NCBI GenBank assembly: GCA_964019135.1
Contig: OZ025248.1
Span: 48,043,670 to 48,107,669, forward strand
Source: Arenicola marina
Lineage: Eukaryota; Annelida; Polychaeta; Arenicolidae
Reading direction: 5' to 3'
DNA length: 64,000 nt
Below are positions 23,501 through 35,007 of the stretch, piece after piece; position 1 is the stretch's first letter, and each line of letters starts with the position of its first letter. A program made the position numbers and the translations under genes. Under the pieces are notes generated by a model. That model had not been told where the DNA came from, did not search any database, and worked only from the letters and a program-made list of their open reading frames with translations.

Positions 23501-26500
23501 ATCGGACGAGACACTGTCTGTACATCTGACGAGACTGAACATCTGACGAGACACTCTGTACATCTGACGAGACACTGTCTGTATATCTGATGAGGCACTC
23601 TCTTTGTACATCCGACGACATACTTGCTGTCTGTACATCTGGAGAGACACTCTCTGTACATCCGACGACATACTTTCTGTCTGTAAATCAGAGCGACGTT
23701 CTGGCCATCCCTTAAAACAAATTGTACTACCTTTGCGCATGTAAAGATCACGATAACCATGTCCGCTATATTAAGGCTGCTATGCGGATTAACTTGGTAA
23801 TGGTACTAATCTACCACAATATACCATCGCGTTATAGTAGAGTTGCCTGTATCTTTGTGTGACACCGCCACCACCAACCCTCCCTTTGCTTAGATGCGGA
23901 TTCTATCCCAACTGCTGGCTAACCGGCGCATCCCGGGTCAGCATGCGGGCCGACGCCTGGAGCTGCCCGCTGTCGACGACGACATGCACCCTGGAGACGA
24001 ACCCACCATTCCGGAGGTATAGGCAGAGATGTGGTGATAAAGTCCACAATTACTGTTCCTGCTTAAACATGCGCGAGGATCAACAGGATCTAGGCACAAC
24101 ACGATGTTAACAGTGAGGTGCAGATCACCAGGTCATTGGTCCGGTATGGAGGTGGCGGGGAGGGGGTGCAATACTACCTTACTACAGGGCTGTACATGAT
24201 TAATAGCTGCAATTTGAGAATAGATGGTTTTCCAGATGGGCACATCACAACAAAAATCATTTGGGCGGCACATGTTTGTAGATATAACTAATTTAAAATG
24301 TACTCCCTCCCCCCTGCCACCAACTATATATCATGGTTTCGCGCCCTGGCCTGGACTCAAATTCCGCACGAAAGTGACCAGAAAAATACCCCTCAGATCT
24401 CATTTGCTCTATGCGTGTTTGCTCTCAGATCCAGGCCAAGTTGACGGAGGTGCAGCAGCAGCTGCAGGAGCTGAAGTGTCGCCTGGATGAAGAGGCGGAC
24501 GAGCGCTTCTCGCAGGAGGAACACGCGCTGATGAGCCGCGTGGAGGACCTGAAGGAGGAGTTCCGGGAGCTGCTCGCCGAGCTGAGGCGCAAGAAGGCGG
24601 GAGACGGCGGCTTTACCGAGGACGTACGTATAGAGGCAACTGTACTGGGGTATAGGGGTGTCTATAGGGTGTGTACACCGCTGTCTATAGGGTGTGTATA
24701 GGGTGTGTACACCGCTGTCTATAGGGTGTGTATAGGGTGTGTACACCGCTGTCTATAGAGTGTGCCTCTGATGATGTGCACCCCTGTCTATAGGGTGTGT
24801 CTCTGATGATGTACACCCCTGTCTATAGGGTGTGTCTCTGATGATGTACACCCCTGTCTATAGGGTGTGTCTCTGATGATGTACACCCCTGTCTATAGGG
24901 TGTGTCTCTGATGATGTACACCTCTGTCTATAGGGTGTGTCTCTGATGATGTACACCCATGTCTATAGGGTGTGTCTCTGATGATGTACACCCCCGTCTA
25001 TAAGGTGTGTCTCTGATGATGTACACACATGTCTATAGGGTATGTGTCTCTGATGATGTACACCCATGTCTATAGGGTGTGTCTCTGATGATGTACACCC
25101 ATGTCTATAGGGTATGTGTCTCTGATGATGTACACCCCCGTCTATAAGGTGTGTCTCTGATGATGTACACACATGTCTATAGGGTATGTGTCTCTGATGA
25201 TGTACACCCATGTCTATAGGGTGTGTCTCTGATGATGTACACCCATGTCTATAGGGTATGTGTCTCTGATGATGTACACCCCCGTCTATAAGGTGTGTCT
25301 CTGATGATGTACACACATGTCTATAGGGTATGTGTCTCTGATGATGTACACCCATGTCTATAGGGTGTGTCTCTGATGATGTACACCCATGTCTATAGGG
25401 TATGTGTCTCTGATGATGTACACCCATGTCTATAGGGTGTGTCTCTGATGATGTACACCCCTGTCTATAGGGTGTGTCTCTGATGATGTACACCCCTGTC
25501 TATAGGGTGTGTCTCTGATGATGTACACCCATGTCTATAGGGTGTGTCTCTGATGATGTACACCCATGTCTCTAAGGATGTACGTATAGACAGCTGTACT
25601 GGGGTATAGGGTTTGTCTCTGAAATGAAGAAGCAAGGATCTGTGTATTTAAGTATTAACTAAATGGCCCTAATTAGTTTTGTCCCCGGTTGAAAAACATA
25701 CCGTCAGGGGATTTGTGAAGGAAGTTATTACAATGCTATATATTTATATGTATGTGTGAATGTTGTTACGTGCGTTTGTACCATGTCTTTGGCGGTTTAC
25801 CTTTATATCCGGCGTATGTAGTTCAGCTGAGAGCGAAGCGAAGTGGACCATTTATATGATGGGCGACTACTGCCCACGACAGATATGTCCTGGGTGGAAC
25901 CAAGCTACGGTTTCGCTTCAATCCACTTTCAATTTCCGTAATATAAGTGAAATAACTTGATAGCCAAGGGCAGAAGTAAATAGCTACTAATAGACTATTG
26001 GCTAATATTTTGCTTATTGGTGCATCTCATAATACGCTGCCGGGTTGAGATGTTCACGAGCGACTCTGAAGAAAGAGGGGGGTCCAATGTCGGTGTGGTT
26101 ACTTCCCTTGAGTCTGTGATGGTCATCTTACATAGAGGGGGTATTTTTATATGCGGATATTGTCATTTTATTCGAATACCCCGCTACGCAAGCGTTATTT
26201 TGTATCCTATGACTTGATATCAATCACGAAATAAGTTATACGGTACATATATTGGTAATGTTGCAAGTGTCATCCGTTATCTGGGCTCCGTTACAAAGAG
26301 GCGTCTTTTGGCGTGGACATTTTTCCAAATGTGGAAATTTTCACTATTTCTAATGGCACATTTTGTCTGTTTTAAGGGGTAATGCCTAAGCGTGGTAAGT
26401 GATGCGTGTCCAACTTATAATTGCATTCGTTTGACTTTGTTCAGTTGATGTGCTATACTGACACCTACCTATGAATCGTTTTAACGGCAGCACGGCTTGA

Positions 26501-28352
26501 AACGCTAAACGTCGGTTACCCATTTATCGCGTCTATCTAGAGGTGTGACCTTGCATTGCATGGCTGATTCGTGGACTTGATCTGAAACTTTATTTTACAC
26601 AAATGACGCTATTTCCTTAATTAATTTTATTTCGGACAATGCAGATACAACTTTTGAAACGTACACTATGGGCAAAATATGCCATTATCGCAATGATTAT
26701 ATATGTGGCGCTTATATACATGTATAAAAAGTACACGATGAAAACAGCAGAAAATGGTCATACACAGTTGTGTTGCTTATCTAACTTATCTTGCTATTGG
26801 CATGTCATGTTATGCTTATAAAAAGATTTATAAGTAGTAAATTGATTTTAAAGTTAATTCCGAGTATAGATCTCCACCATATTATGATAATTTTCTGTCA
26901 ATAACATTTTATTCAATAATATTGTATTCAATAATAACTTATTCAAATAGGTTATAGGCAACAGTGCCTACACAACCAAACTCCGTAAATGTGTCGTACG
27001 TGACCCTCAGTTATTTAGTGCGTGACATTAATGTAAATAAGGGGGTGGGGTGGGGCCCCGGTGATAATCAAAGGCGAATCCAGGAATAACAGGGAATTTA
27101 GTGCGGTTTTCGTTTTTATTTCGCGAAAGAACTGACTTTATCAAAAGTATGAAACATTGGCTATAGAGTGCAATTGCGGTGGGGTGAGTGTAAGTGAAAA
27201 TCTGGCGATCGTATGAGGCGGGGGTGCTCTTTGACGAAGCGCCGGGGGGAGGGGGGCGGGGAAGTACCATGAGTAGAGTACAATTTGCGCACAAAAGCGC
27301 CTCTGGATCGGCCAGTGGCGGTGCATAAAGTGTGCATGTGACGATGAGCCTTGCAAACAGTTTACCATGTTGTATACAAGCAGTCTGATCTACGTTTGGC
27401 TTGTGACGTACGTGCACCTGACTTGACACGCATGTTGTTTGTTTGAACTCGCTTTAACCCCTGGTCTGTATCAGTTGGTATGTATCTGTTAGTATGTATC
27501 TGTTGGTATGTATCCGTTGGCTCTTCTTTACAGGACGAGGATGGACCACTGAGGCTAGCCTACCGGAAGCGCAGTACATCCGGCTCCTCGCGGCGTTCCA
27601 TCGTGTCAAGCACCTCCACGGCTCGTCCTCTGACCACTTCGCCCCCGCACTCGCACCACCACTCCTCCCCCACCTTGCACTGTTCTCGCGGCTCCACCCC
27701 TTCGTCCCCAACGATGCCGGTAAGTGGCAGAAAGCAGCGCAGGTACCACACATTCCACCACACACCCGCCCCGCGCATGCCCGTCAAGGACAGCTTTGAC
27801 CGCTGTCGCTCCGCTAGCACAGCCTCGGCCGGCACAGCGCTAGAGAGAGCTGCAGATTGCATGCAAGGTACCCTGGCCTCCACGATGCCTCCCGAACCCT
27901 CCTCTTCATCCTGCCTACAACAACACACCCCCTCCTTCAATCCCGCACAGCCCCAAGGACTGTCTAGCTTGAGGACGAATCAACTAGTGGACGATTCGAC
28001 CCTGGGTCGCTCTGGGCCGTATGATTCCGCCGAGGATATGGCCCGCCGCCACGATTCCACTTCGGAATTTTCCCAGATATTAACATCTCCGTCGGTAAGT
28101 GTTAAGGCATATCGCAAATCCAAGAAAAGCCAAGCGCGCACCCTGTCGGCAGCGTCCCGCTACCGACGAGATTCGCATCACGTGGCCGTCTTGTCTACCA
28201 GCGCCACCGCCCTCCACGACGGCTTCCAGTCACGTGGGTTACCTCACGGGCCCGTCCTCAAGTCCAACACATATAATGTGTCGAATGGCAACAAGCTATT
28301 GTCCGTTGAAGAAGCCAGGGCTGATCTGCGGAACACACTGGAGCTAGTTTGA
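20517..28352 (+). CDS. WSD/DGAT-type O-acyltransferase domain protein, multi-exon, 5' end missing
   Basis: Exons 20517-22598, 23894-24016, 24429-24623 and 27534-28352, all phase 0 with GT-AG borders; about 1,071 residues from the first acceptor. Order: Pro/Ala-dipeptide-rich stretch (DNA 20610-20735), a Val-Gly run, a strongly hydrophobic segment (DNA 21175-21290, probably membrane) followed by a Cys cluster, then the wax-ester synthase/diacylglycerol acyltransferase domain: WLHDSPFNR, RPLWEIH, MHPCVSDG, FHDILLTVAAGNLRTYI, LQGPDSPVTF and the C-terminal GLSISFLTYADQLR region. A Glu/Leu-rich coiled coil (exon 24429) and a long Ser/His/Pro-rich tail ending NTLELV follow. The family transfers acyl groups from acyl-CoA to alcohols or diacylglycerol. 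The usual HHxxxDG has Pro at the second His, so activity is doubtful. In-frame ATGs at 20502 and 20817 are possible starts, but an upstream exon is likely. Possible internal donors (GTAAGT) at 27720 and 28096. Confidence 0.85.
20547..20589. repeat. 43-bp segment identical to 8999-9041, containing an X-box-like palindrome
   Basis: Identical to 8999-9041 base for base. It contains GTCGCCATGGTAAC, which fits the RFX/DAF-19 X-box pattern RYYNCCATRRNRAC. Here it lies inside the open frame of the first acyltransferase exon, or just upstream of the true exon if that starts later. Confidence 0.75.
22691..23690. repeat. Intronic minisatellite, about 21-25 bp unit (acyltransferase intron)
   Basis: About 43 units of TGTACATCTGACGAGACAC plus a variable linker (TG, TCTC, TCTCTC). 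Unit length therefore varies between 17 and 27 bp. It starts about 90 bp after the donor of exon 20517-22598 and ends about 200 bp before the next acceptor. Minus-strand open frames here (VSSDVQ/VRCTE repeats) are artefacts. Confidence 0.95.
24624..25615. repeat. Intronic minisatellite, 35-bp unit, with 144-bp higher-order repeat and donor-like borders
   Basis: Begins at the splice donor of the coiled-coil exon. Units are 35-37 bp with GTCTCTGATGATGTACAC and TGTCTATAGGGTGT. Between about 24990 and 25420 four units form a 144-bp higher-order block repeated three times, tagged by CCCCCGTCTATAAGG at 24991, 25135 and 25279. The last partial unit (25579-25612) repeats the sequence that follows the real donor at 24624: GTACGTATAGA, then CTGTACTGGGGTATAGGG. 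Confidence 0.95.
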
Positions 28353-31300
28353 TTGATATTTTAAATTGCATCCAGTAATTAAGTTAGTTTGATTAAACAT
28401 TTCAATGGCGCTTTTGAAATTTAGTATATATTATATCTATTTCTTGATATCAGTGCGGGAAGGCTTGTTTTTAACGTATTTTCAAACATATTTGTGTTTA
28501 GTTTTGGTGAGTTATATAGTTGTCTTATGGATGTTTTTATTTTAACCTTAGCCCTTAATGAGTTAGCAAGCTGTGTATACGGACCTTACTTTATAGTTTT
28601 TATTTGAGTAATAAGCTGGCGGATTGCAATGGGGGAACAAATACCACAGGGCGGGGGGGCCGAACGTCTCACATTTACTATTCTAGTCCTCCAAACAAGC
28701 GTTCAAAAATCCTCTTGACAGTTGAGGCAAAGCTTGCCAGATATCACTATGTTCATTCATAATGCAACAAGTCCTTCCCCAGCCCGCTATCTAACCACAT
28801 GCATGGATCCGCCTTTCGTGTCCTTTTTATATTACCTAGGCTTGTTTACCTATTCTTTACTTTGGTTTATCCCCTCCCCGTAGTCGTGTATAACCTAGTC
28901 CATCTGTTTGCACCACTGTACTAACCTCTATACGCACCCATTATTCCTTGGAAGTGCTCCGATGGTCATGGAGGGCAGTCACTTGTATAACGTATTGTAC
29001 ACGGACCTAGTACCCTCGTCCATCCAACCGGTAGGTGCTTCACAGTATAAATATATGCCGCCATTATCAGTCAATACTTATGTCTCTCTGTGATACCATG
29101 ATGTCTTCCTAAAGTCGTCTTATGCTTCTGTCTTAATAGGGTTTTACTGCTGACCGTCCGTTTGCGTCATCAACCATTATCTCATGTCGTGTGTTTAAAC
29201 TCTTCAGATGATATGATCCATCATCTAGTAACTGCAGAAATCCGTAATGGACCTACCATGAAGCTGTATAAAGAAAAACACGGAACTTGTAAGCGCGGTT
29301 CGCATGCACTGTGAGGTCTCTGTGACAGCCCAACCTCGGCTTCAGATGCGCTATGTTAAAACTCCGCGATTGGCATCGAGCAATTCTTAGGTGATTCGCG
29401 ATTAGCTGTTGGCAATTGTTGGGCAACGTTATCCGTACAATTCCTGGTTCAACGGGAAGACCCTTTGCCTATTTACCGCCATCCGTATATAATAGCAGTG
29501 TGCGAATTCCTCGATACTCGCGATATCACCCTAAATGTGTTTTTTGGCGCCCAGCTTTGAACAGTCCTCAACTTGGAGATTCCGTAGTACTGTCCCTAAT
29601 TCTTGGGGATTCGCGATTCACTTGGGATATCTCCCCCCCCCCCCACACCGCCTCCTGATAAGTGGGTCTTCCTAGTTCTTAGTAAACTAGGAAATTCTCC
29701 AGATATTCTTCGCTTAAATATCATGCAAACGGGAACGAAGATTTCGGTAGAATGTCCGACCCAAGTGGAGAGGGGCATGATCGAGTGACGTCGTAGAATG
29801 AGCCCACGCAGGCCAGCAGCATGGACTGCACGCGTATTGATACCCTTATCCAAAGTGAAGGGAGAGAGAGGAGGACAACCTTTCGACTCATGCATCTTTC
29901 TGATGAATTTTAGGTTATCTGCCCCCCCCCCCCTCACCCCTTAGGTCGTAACCCCGAGGTGCATGGGGGTAATTTGGGCGCCGTCGACCCATCCGCCCCA
30001 AATTGTTGAATAGGGCAAATGACAGGATGCGCATTAACCGATCTTACTAAGAAGATGCTTCTATGTAAATATGCATTGTACGGTCATTGCTCAGATTAGA
30101 CATTAATGATTATGTCATAATATTATAGACCAATACATGTACGGGGGATACCCATTCTGTTGACCATCGCGCACGTTGAGGTCATTCATTATACTGCGTT
30201 TGTGCTCTATGCGACAAATGTGACTTAATTAACTTGCCTGCCAGTTTGTTTTCGTCGCTTTCGTGTTGTAACGTAAACGTTGTCGCCGACATCCTAGATC
30301 TGTTCTAATTGTGCATTATTCACCTTTACGTTTTACGTAGATATTTTGTAATGTAGACCCCCCTATTACTGAATGGCCTTATTTCATTTGCGTATTGTCA
30401 AACTGTCTATAATGAGGATCCGCGCACGTAAACTTTTATCCACAATTGCTATAAATGGCAACACATTTTGAACGTTTGCGCTTTTTGAAGAACCACGTCG
30501 AGTGGTTCCTCGTTGACAAATATGCTACTTTTTGTACAGTCATTCTACGCATTTGCATCTGCTTAAATGATCTTATACGCGGCTCCCGTTCTTTCAGAAG
30601 CGGATCACAAGCCTTCATCACGAACAGGAGATCAATGTGCCCATTACGCATGCGCGTCGGAACTCCGCACAGGAACGCACGACTCAACAGAATGCCACCG
30701 GGAAAAGCTATTCCCCTCAAGTAGAGAGAAAGTTTTAGACTGAACCTGACATGCGTACGTTGTATATATAATTCGACGGTAAACTACTCTCTGCAACTTC
30801 AAGGAGCACCCTTCCGCGAACAAACTGTCATCTTCATCACATCTAGCATTTATAAGCCCTAAACAGAAAGCTTGGTGACTGTTATTCGCACGATGTGAAT
30901 GAAGCGAATGAACGAGGGCAGAATCTGAGACTGCCTCTTCGCCAGTGCTGCAAAAATTGTCAACCAAACCCGGTTCACAAAAACTGTTTTTCCCCTGTTA
31001 TGGTGAAATGTCTGCGCATGCACTACTAATTACCCGAAAAAAAACTTATAAGAGTGGCCGGTTCGTTATGACTCTGCACTGAGCTAGGGAAACTGTTCAT
31101 TGACCCCCCCCCCCCAAGAGAGTTAGACAACGTTCTGGAGAGGAGCGAAGAAAGCTATGCCCAAGAATGTGAAACAAAACTCCCGGCCGTGTGTGACTGG
31201 AGTCCGGGTTCAACTTGATAGCATTTATTAACCAATTTCAACAATACTACATACATATGTGCTTACATACATACGTAAATATAAGCCATTATAATACTTT

Positions 31301-34300
31301 TAAAGCACTCGCCTAGCTTCGTCTATGTGTTTATTGAAAGCAGTTTATGTCATTTTGATGTCATTAATGTAATAATTTCACTGGAACTTATGAATCCGTA
31401 TGCGCTGCACATTACATCGCAAGTTTATCACATAAGACTTCGTCGTTCTATTTTTCATCCGCCGGGTGATGCTATATCCGGGGCGTTTTCATTATGCATA
31501 ATGTGTTGAAGAATTGTTGCGTTCTTGCGATACAGTATTGAACTTTGTATGTTGTTATTTTTAAACGATGTCAAGAAAGCGGAAACATGCAAACGGTATT
31601 TCACATGTAGCAAAGGGTAACAGAATGGTGTGATCGCATGAACTGTATTCAGGGTTCATACCAATTCATGTTTTGTCTCGGAGTGTTGTCAGTTACGAAA
31701 CAGGCGTGTTATTTACCTGCAACTTGGTCGTCGCAAACAAACATGACGTTACATACACTTCACCAGTAATAATATATATCTCATTGTACGGGAGAACCTG
31801 TATGACGTATCTAGTTAGTAATGATTGTCCCAAACTTTCAGGACAAGATTCAGGGGCTTAAGTTGTGTCCTTATATACAAGATGTGCCCTCTTATCGTCG
31901 CACGATCTCTTCGCGTTTTACTACTACATCAGTAGGCCTAATTGCCCGCGACAGTTTCCCCCAAACTGTGTCTACTTTGGGTAACGACACATTATGGGCT
32001 GAAACATGACAGCTTGCCCGCAATGCAACTATGAGACAAAGGCAAGTTATTTTCATATAAATTTGTGATCTATTTTAGAACTGATGCTGTATCGAATAGT
32101 TAATTGCGCTGTTAGAAGCCTATTGTCGTCGATCCTTGACTTCATGGCAGTTAGTGATCCATACTACATTTTCAATCTGATATGCAGTACGGGATGCAGT
32201 GATCTATCTGTCATGTTTGTTTTGATATATATAATATTACTTTGATGACATTCGTCAAATGGTCTGTGCGTACGTGTCGCTCTATACTAATGTGTCGTTA
32301 TGGAATAAACAACAACTCACTTTGGTGTGTGACCCCTACACTGACCCTCACAAAATTACAGCTAAATCCGCTGTGCCTTGGTGCCGCACATCTTTGGGTT
32401 GTAAAAGTGGTTGCAGTACAAAGTAAGCGCCAGCTGCTTGTAAAAGACAAGAGTGTGTCCATCAAAATTGCAGTTTTTCAAATAAGCATGCAAGTTTACC
32501 ATGGCAATGGGATTTTGCTCATGTCGTGTCGTGTTAGTATCGTCAGCTGATTTTAGTCTTAACAATTTAAAAATGGATTAGAAGAACTTTACTGTCTTCA
32601 TTAACATGCATGATAAGGCATAAAAGAATACTGGGACGTGATTTCTCATAATTGCTCTTGTGTTAAGTGCTACTGATTAGAACCTGTATCATTGTGCATT
32701 TATACGGACTATCCCGGTATAAACAATACGTTCGCGAGCTGCGTAAGGCAGTAGGTCGGCCGACAACGTGGTCGGAAACCAGATTATAATGGGTCGCCAG
32801 ATTTATATATATATAAGGAAACAAATATTTACATCAGATGGATAATTATACAAGAAACGCCGGAACTATTATGTTATTCAGTAAACGCTGTGCAAGATCT
32901 GTGTCCATCTTTGTTTAATCCAGGACCACCGACGACGAACAAGACATTAGTTTCCTTCTTGTACTAAGTCTCGTCTTTAGCATTTGAAAAAGGAAATGGT
33001 ACAGTTACGTTTCTGTATAGTCTTGACGTCGCATTCCTGTCCGAGTCTTCTATAACTTATAACTCTTGCTCTCAACGGTTATTTGAACACACTTCTAATT
33101 ATTAGAATTCGATATTTAATGATTTCTTAATATATATTTAATGTTAAAAGTCCACATAAAGCCAATGCAAATAATTCGATAGCCGTGCGGACTAGGTTCA
33201 GGCGCGAAGTCAAACGCAATGGGTTATCAATTTGTTATATTATTATTCCGGTTATTGACCAGCAAGAAGCCGATAAATCGTCATCTGGAAATCGCTCCAT
33301 ATGTATTCACCTCGTCTATCTGTGATAACTAAATCATGGCGTTCCTCAGCAGATTATATATTCTGTCGGTACCGTTGACTCGTTATCGGGCGAGAGGTGG
33401 CGCCACTGGTCGGCCAGGCGAGCGTGTTAATCCGGCTTCAGGATGTATGTGTAACACGAGTGAGACGTATGTATGTCAGTTACCTGTGCACGGAACAGTA
33501 TTAGTCTCGTCTAGGTTGTTCAAAGTCACTGACACTTGCACCGCTGAACACCATGCAATGTATTTATACTCGTCATGAACACTTGTGTACGACTAACGGT
33601 CAAGCAAGCATACGTAAGGAATTTCATGTTTGTGTTTTAAACACTAGGTTGTTCTCATCTTGTCGATTTAAACATATGCTTACCACAATTTTCTTTTCAT
33701 AGAATTATTCTTAACTTCTGGTCATGCACGGCGGGATTTTCTTTCTCTAACTGGCCGTTGTATGTCGCTACCTATGCCGCGATATGTTGCTCTGCTCGGC
33801 ACTGTGAATACAGCCACATTCATTCCCCTTCTGTATCGTAAACAAATGTTGTTTTCTGCCTTGCAATAATAACTATGTTTTTACCTTGCAATAATAAAGA
33901 TGTTCCTAACGTTACAGGTCTTGTAATGGCTGTCAAAATCAGTTATATTTCAATTAGTTCTTCACGTGATCTTCACATCATTTGATCTGATGCTACGTTC
34001 GAGCGATGGGTTTCAGCGGATAACCTAATAAAGGAACCTAAGCTGAGACGTGTAAAAACGTACAGGAAAGCACCACATGTACTTGCTTTATTCACGAGAT
34101 AAAGTTCAACTAGATGCCTCAGTGAACATGAGGTGCAATGACTTTTATACAATATGGGTGACTTTAATGCTCCACACGCCAAAACTAACGGTCTCTGTGA
34201 ACAGGAGTCAATCGCAGGCAAAAAACATTGCGCACGTAAAAGACAATTGGCGCTTGACACACCAGCGCTCCTAAGGAGCGATTCAGAACGCAACGACACC

Positions 34301-35007
34301 CCTGGCGAACATATGGGAACTATGCGAGGAGGTGATTTCTGTTCGGGTTAGAACCGTATCAACTCTATTGTGACCGACATTAAAGAACAGAAGGGATGTA
34401 TTTTAGTATCCTTCTAATAAAGGAATTTTCTCTATAAATACTTCCAAATGACCTCATTAGCGAAAGGAGAGAGCACTAATTTTTGTTTAACATTTTAGCA
34501 GCAAGTTAATGGATTATGTTAATGACCATATGGCTCCCGGTATGACCAAGTTGCTAATAATATGTTCCCCTTATTTTACATATGTATATGATCACGAACT
34601 GTATACTGGGGTCATTATAGATGTGAAAACAACAATTCAGACCTTTCGCAACTGTTCATGCAAATGAGGACGGTTTATACTGAGGAGGTGTTGGTATCTC
34701 AGTTCTGATACTGTGTTGAAGCTTGTTAGATTGGCACCAATCGTCATTCCCTGCATACAGTAATATTCTATCAAAATTCAGATACTTTTAATGACTTCTA
34801 ACTCTTTGCAATCACACGTAAATTGTCTTGTGAGTAACGAGGTATCCACACTCTTTGTCGGGTGGTCTTTTCGCTCAGTAACTGTGTGATGTTCGCCGAT
34901 TCCTCATCCTGCTTGCTACACTGTACTCGTCACTTCAGTCCAGATCGTGTTTGGACAGCTTCACACATATTCAGTCCGAAGTTACGACGTTGAGAGTGGT
35001 GTCCAGA
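28353..35007. other. Convergent intergenic region, nothing recognised
   Basis: About 6.6 kb between the 3' ends of the acyltransferase and RWD/RING genes, AT-rich overall. Open frames are short, unrelated to each other and lack conserved motifs. I see no transposase, reverse transcriptase or RNA gene. An ATTAAA at 28392-28397 is a possible poly(A) signal for the acyltransferase gene. Poly-C runs occur at about 29632-29644, 29923-29932 and 31105-31114, and a TA-rich tract near 32807-32816. Confidence 0.55.

Noticed and set aside
28353..35007. Small open frames of 60-110 codons
   Set aside because: They are short, on both strands, without recognisable motifs or splice continuity, and at the density expected by chance.
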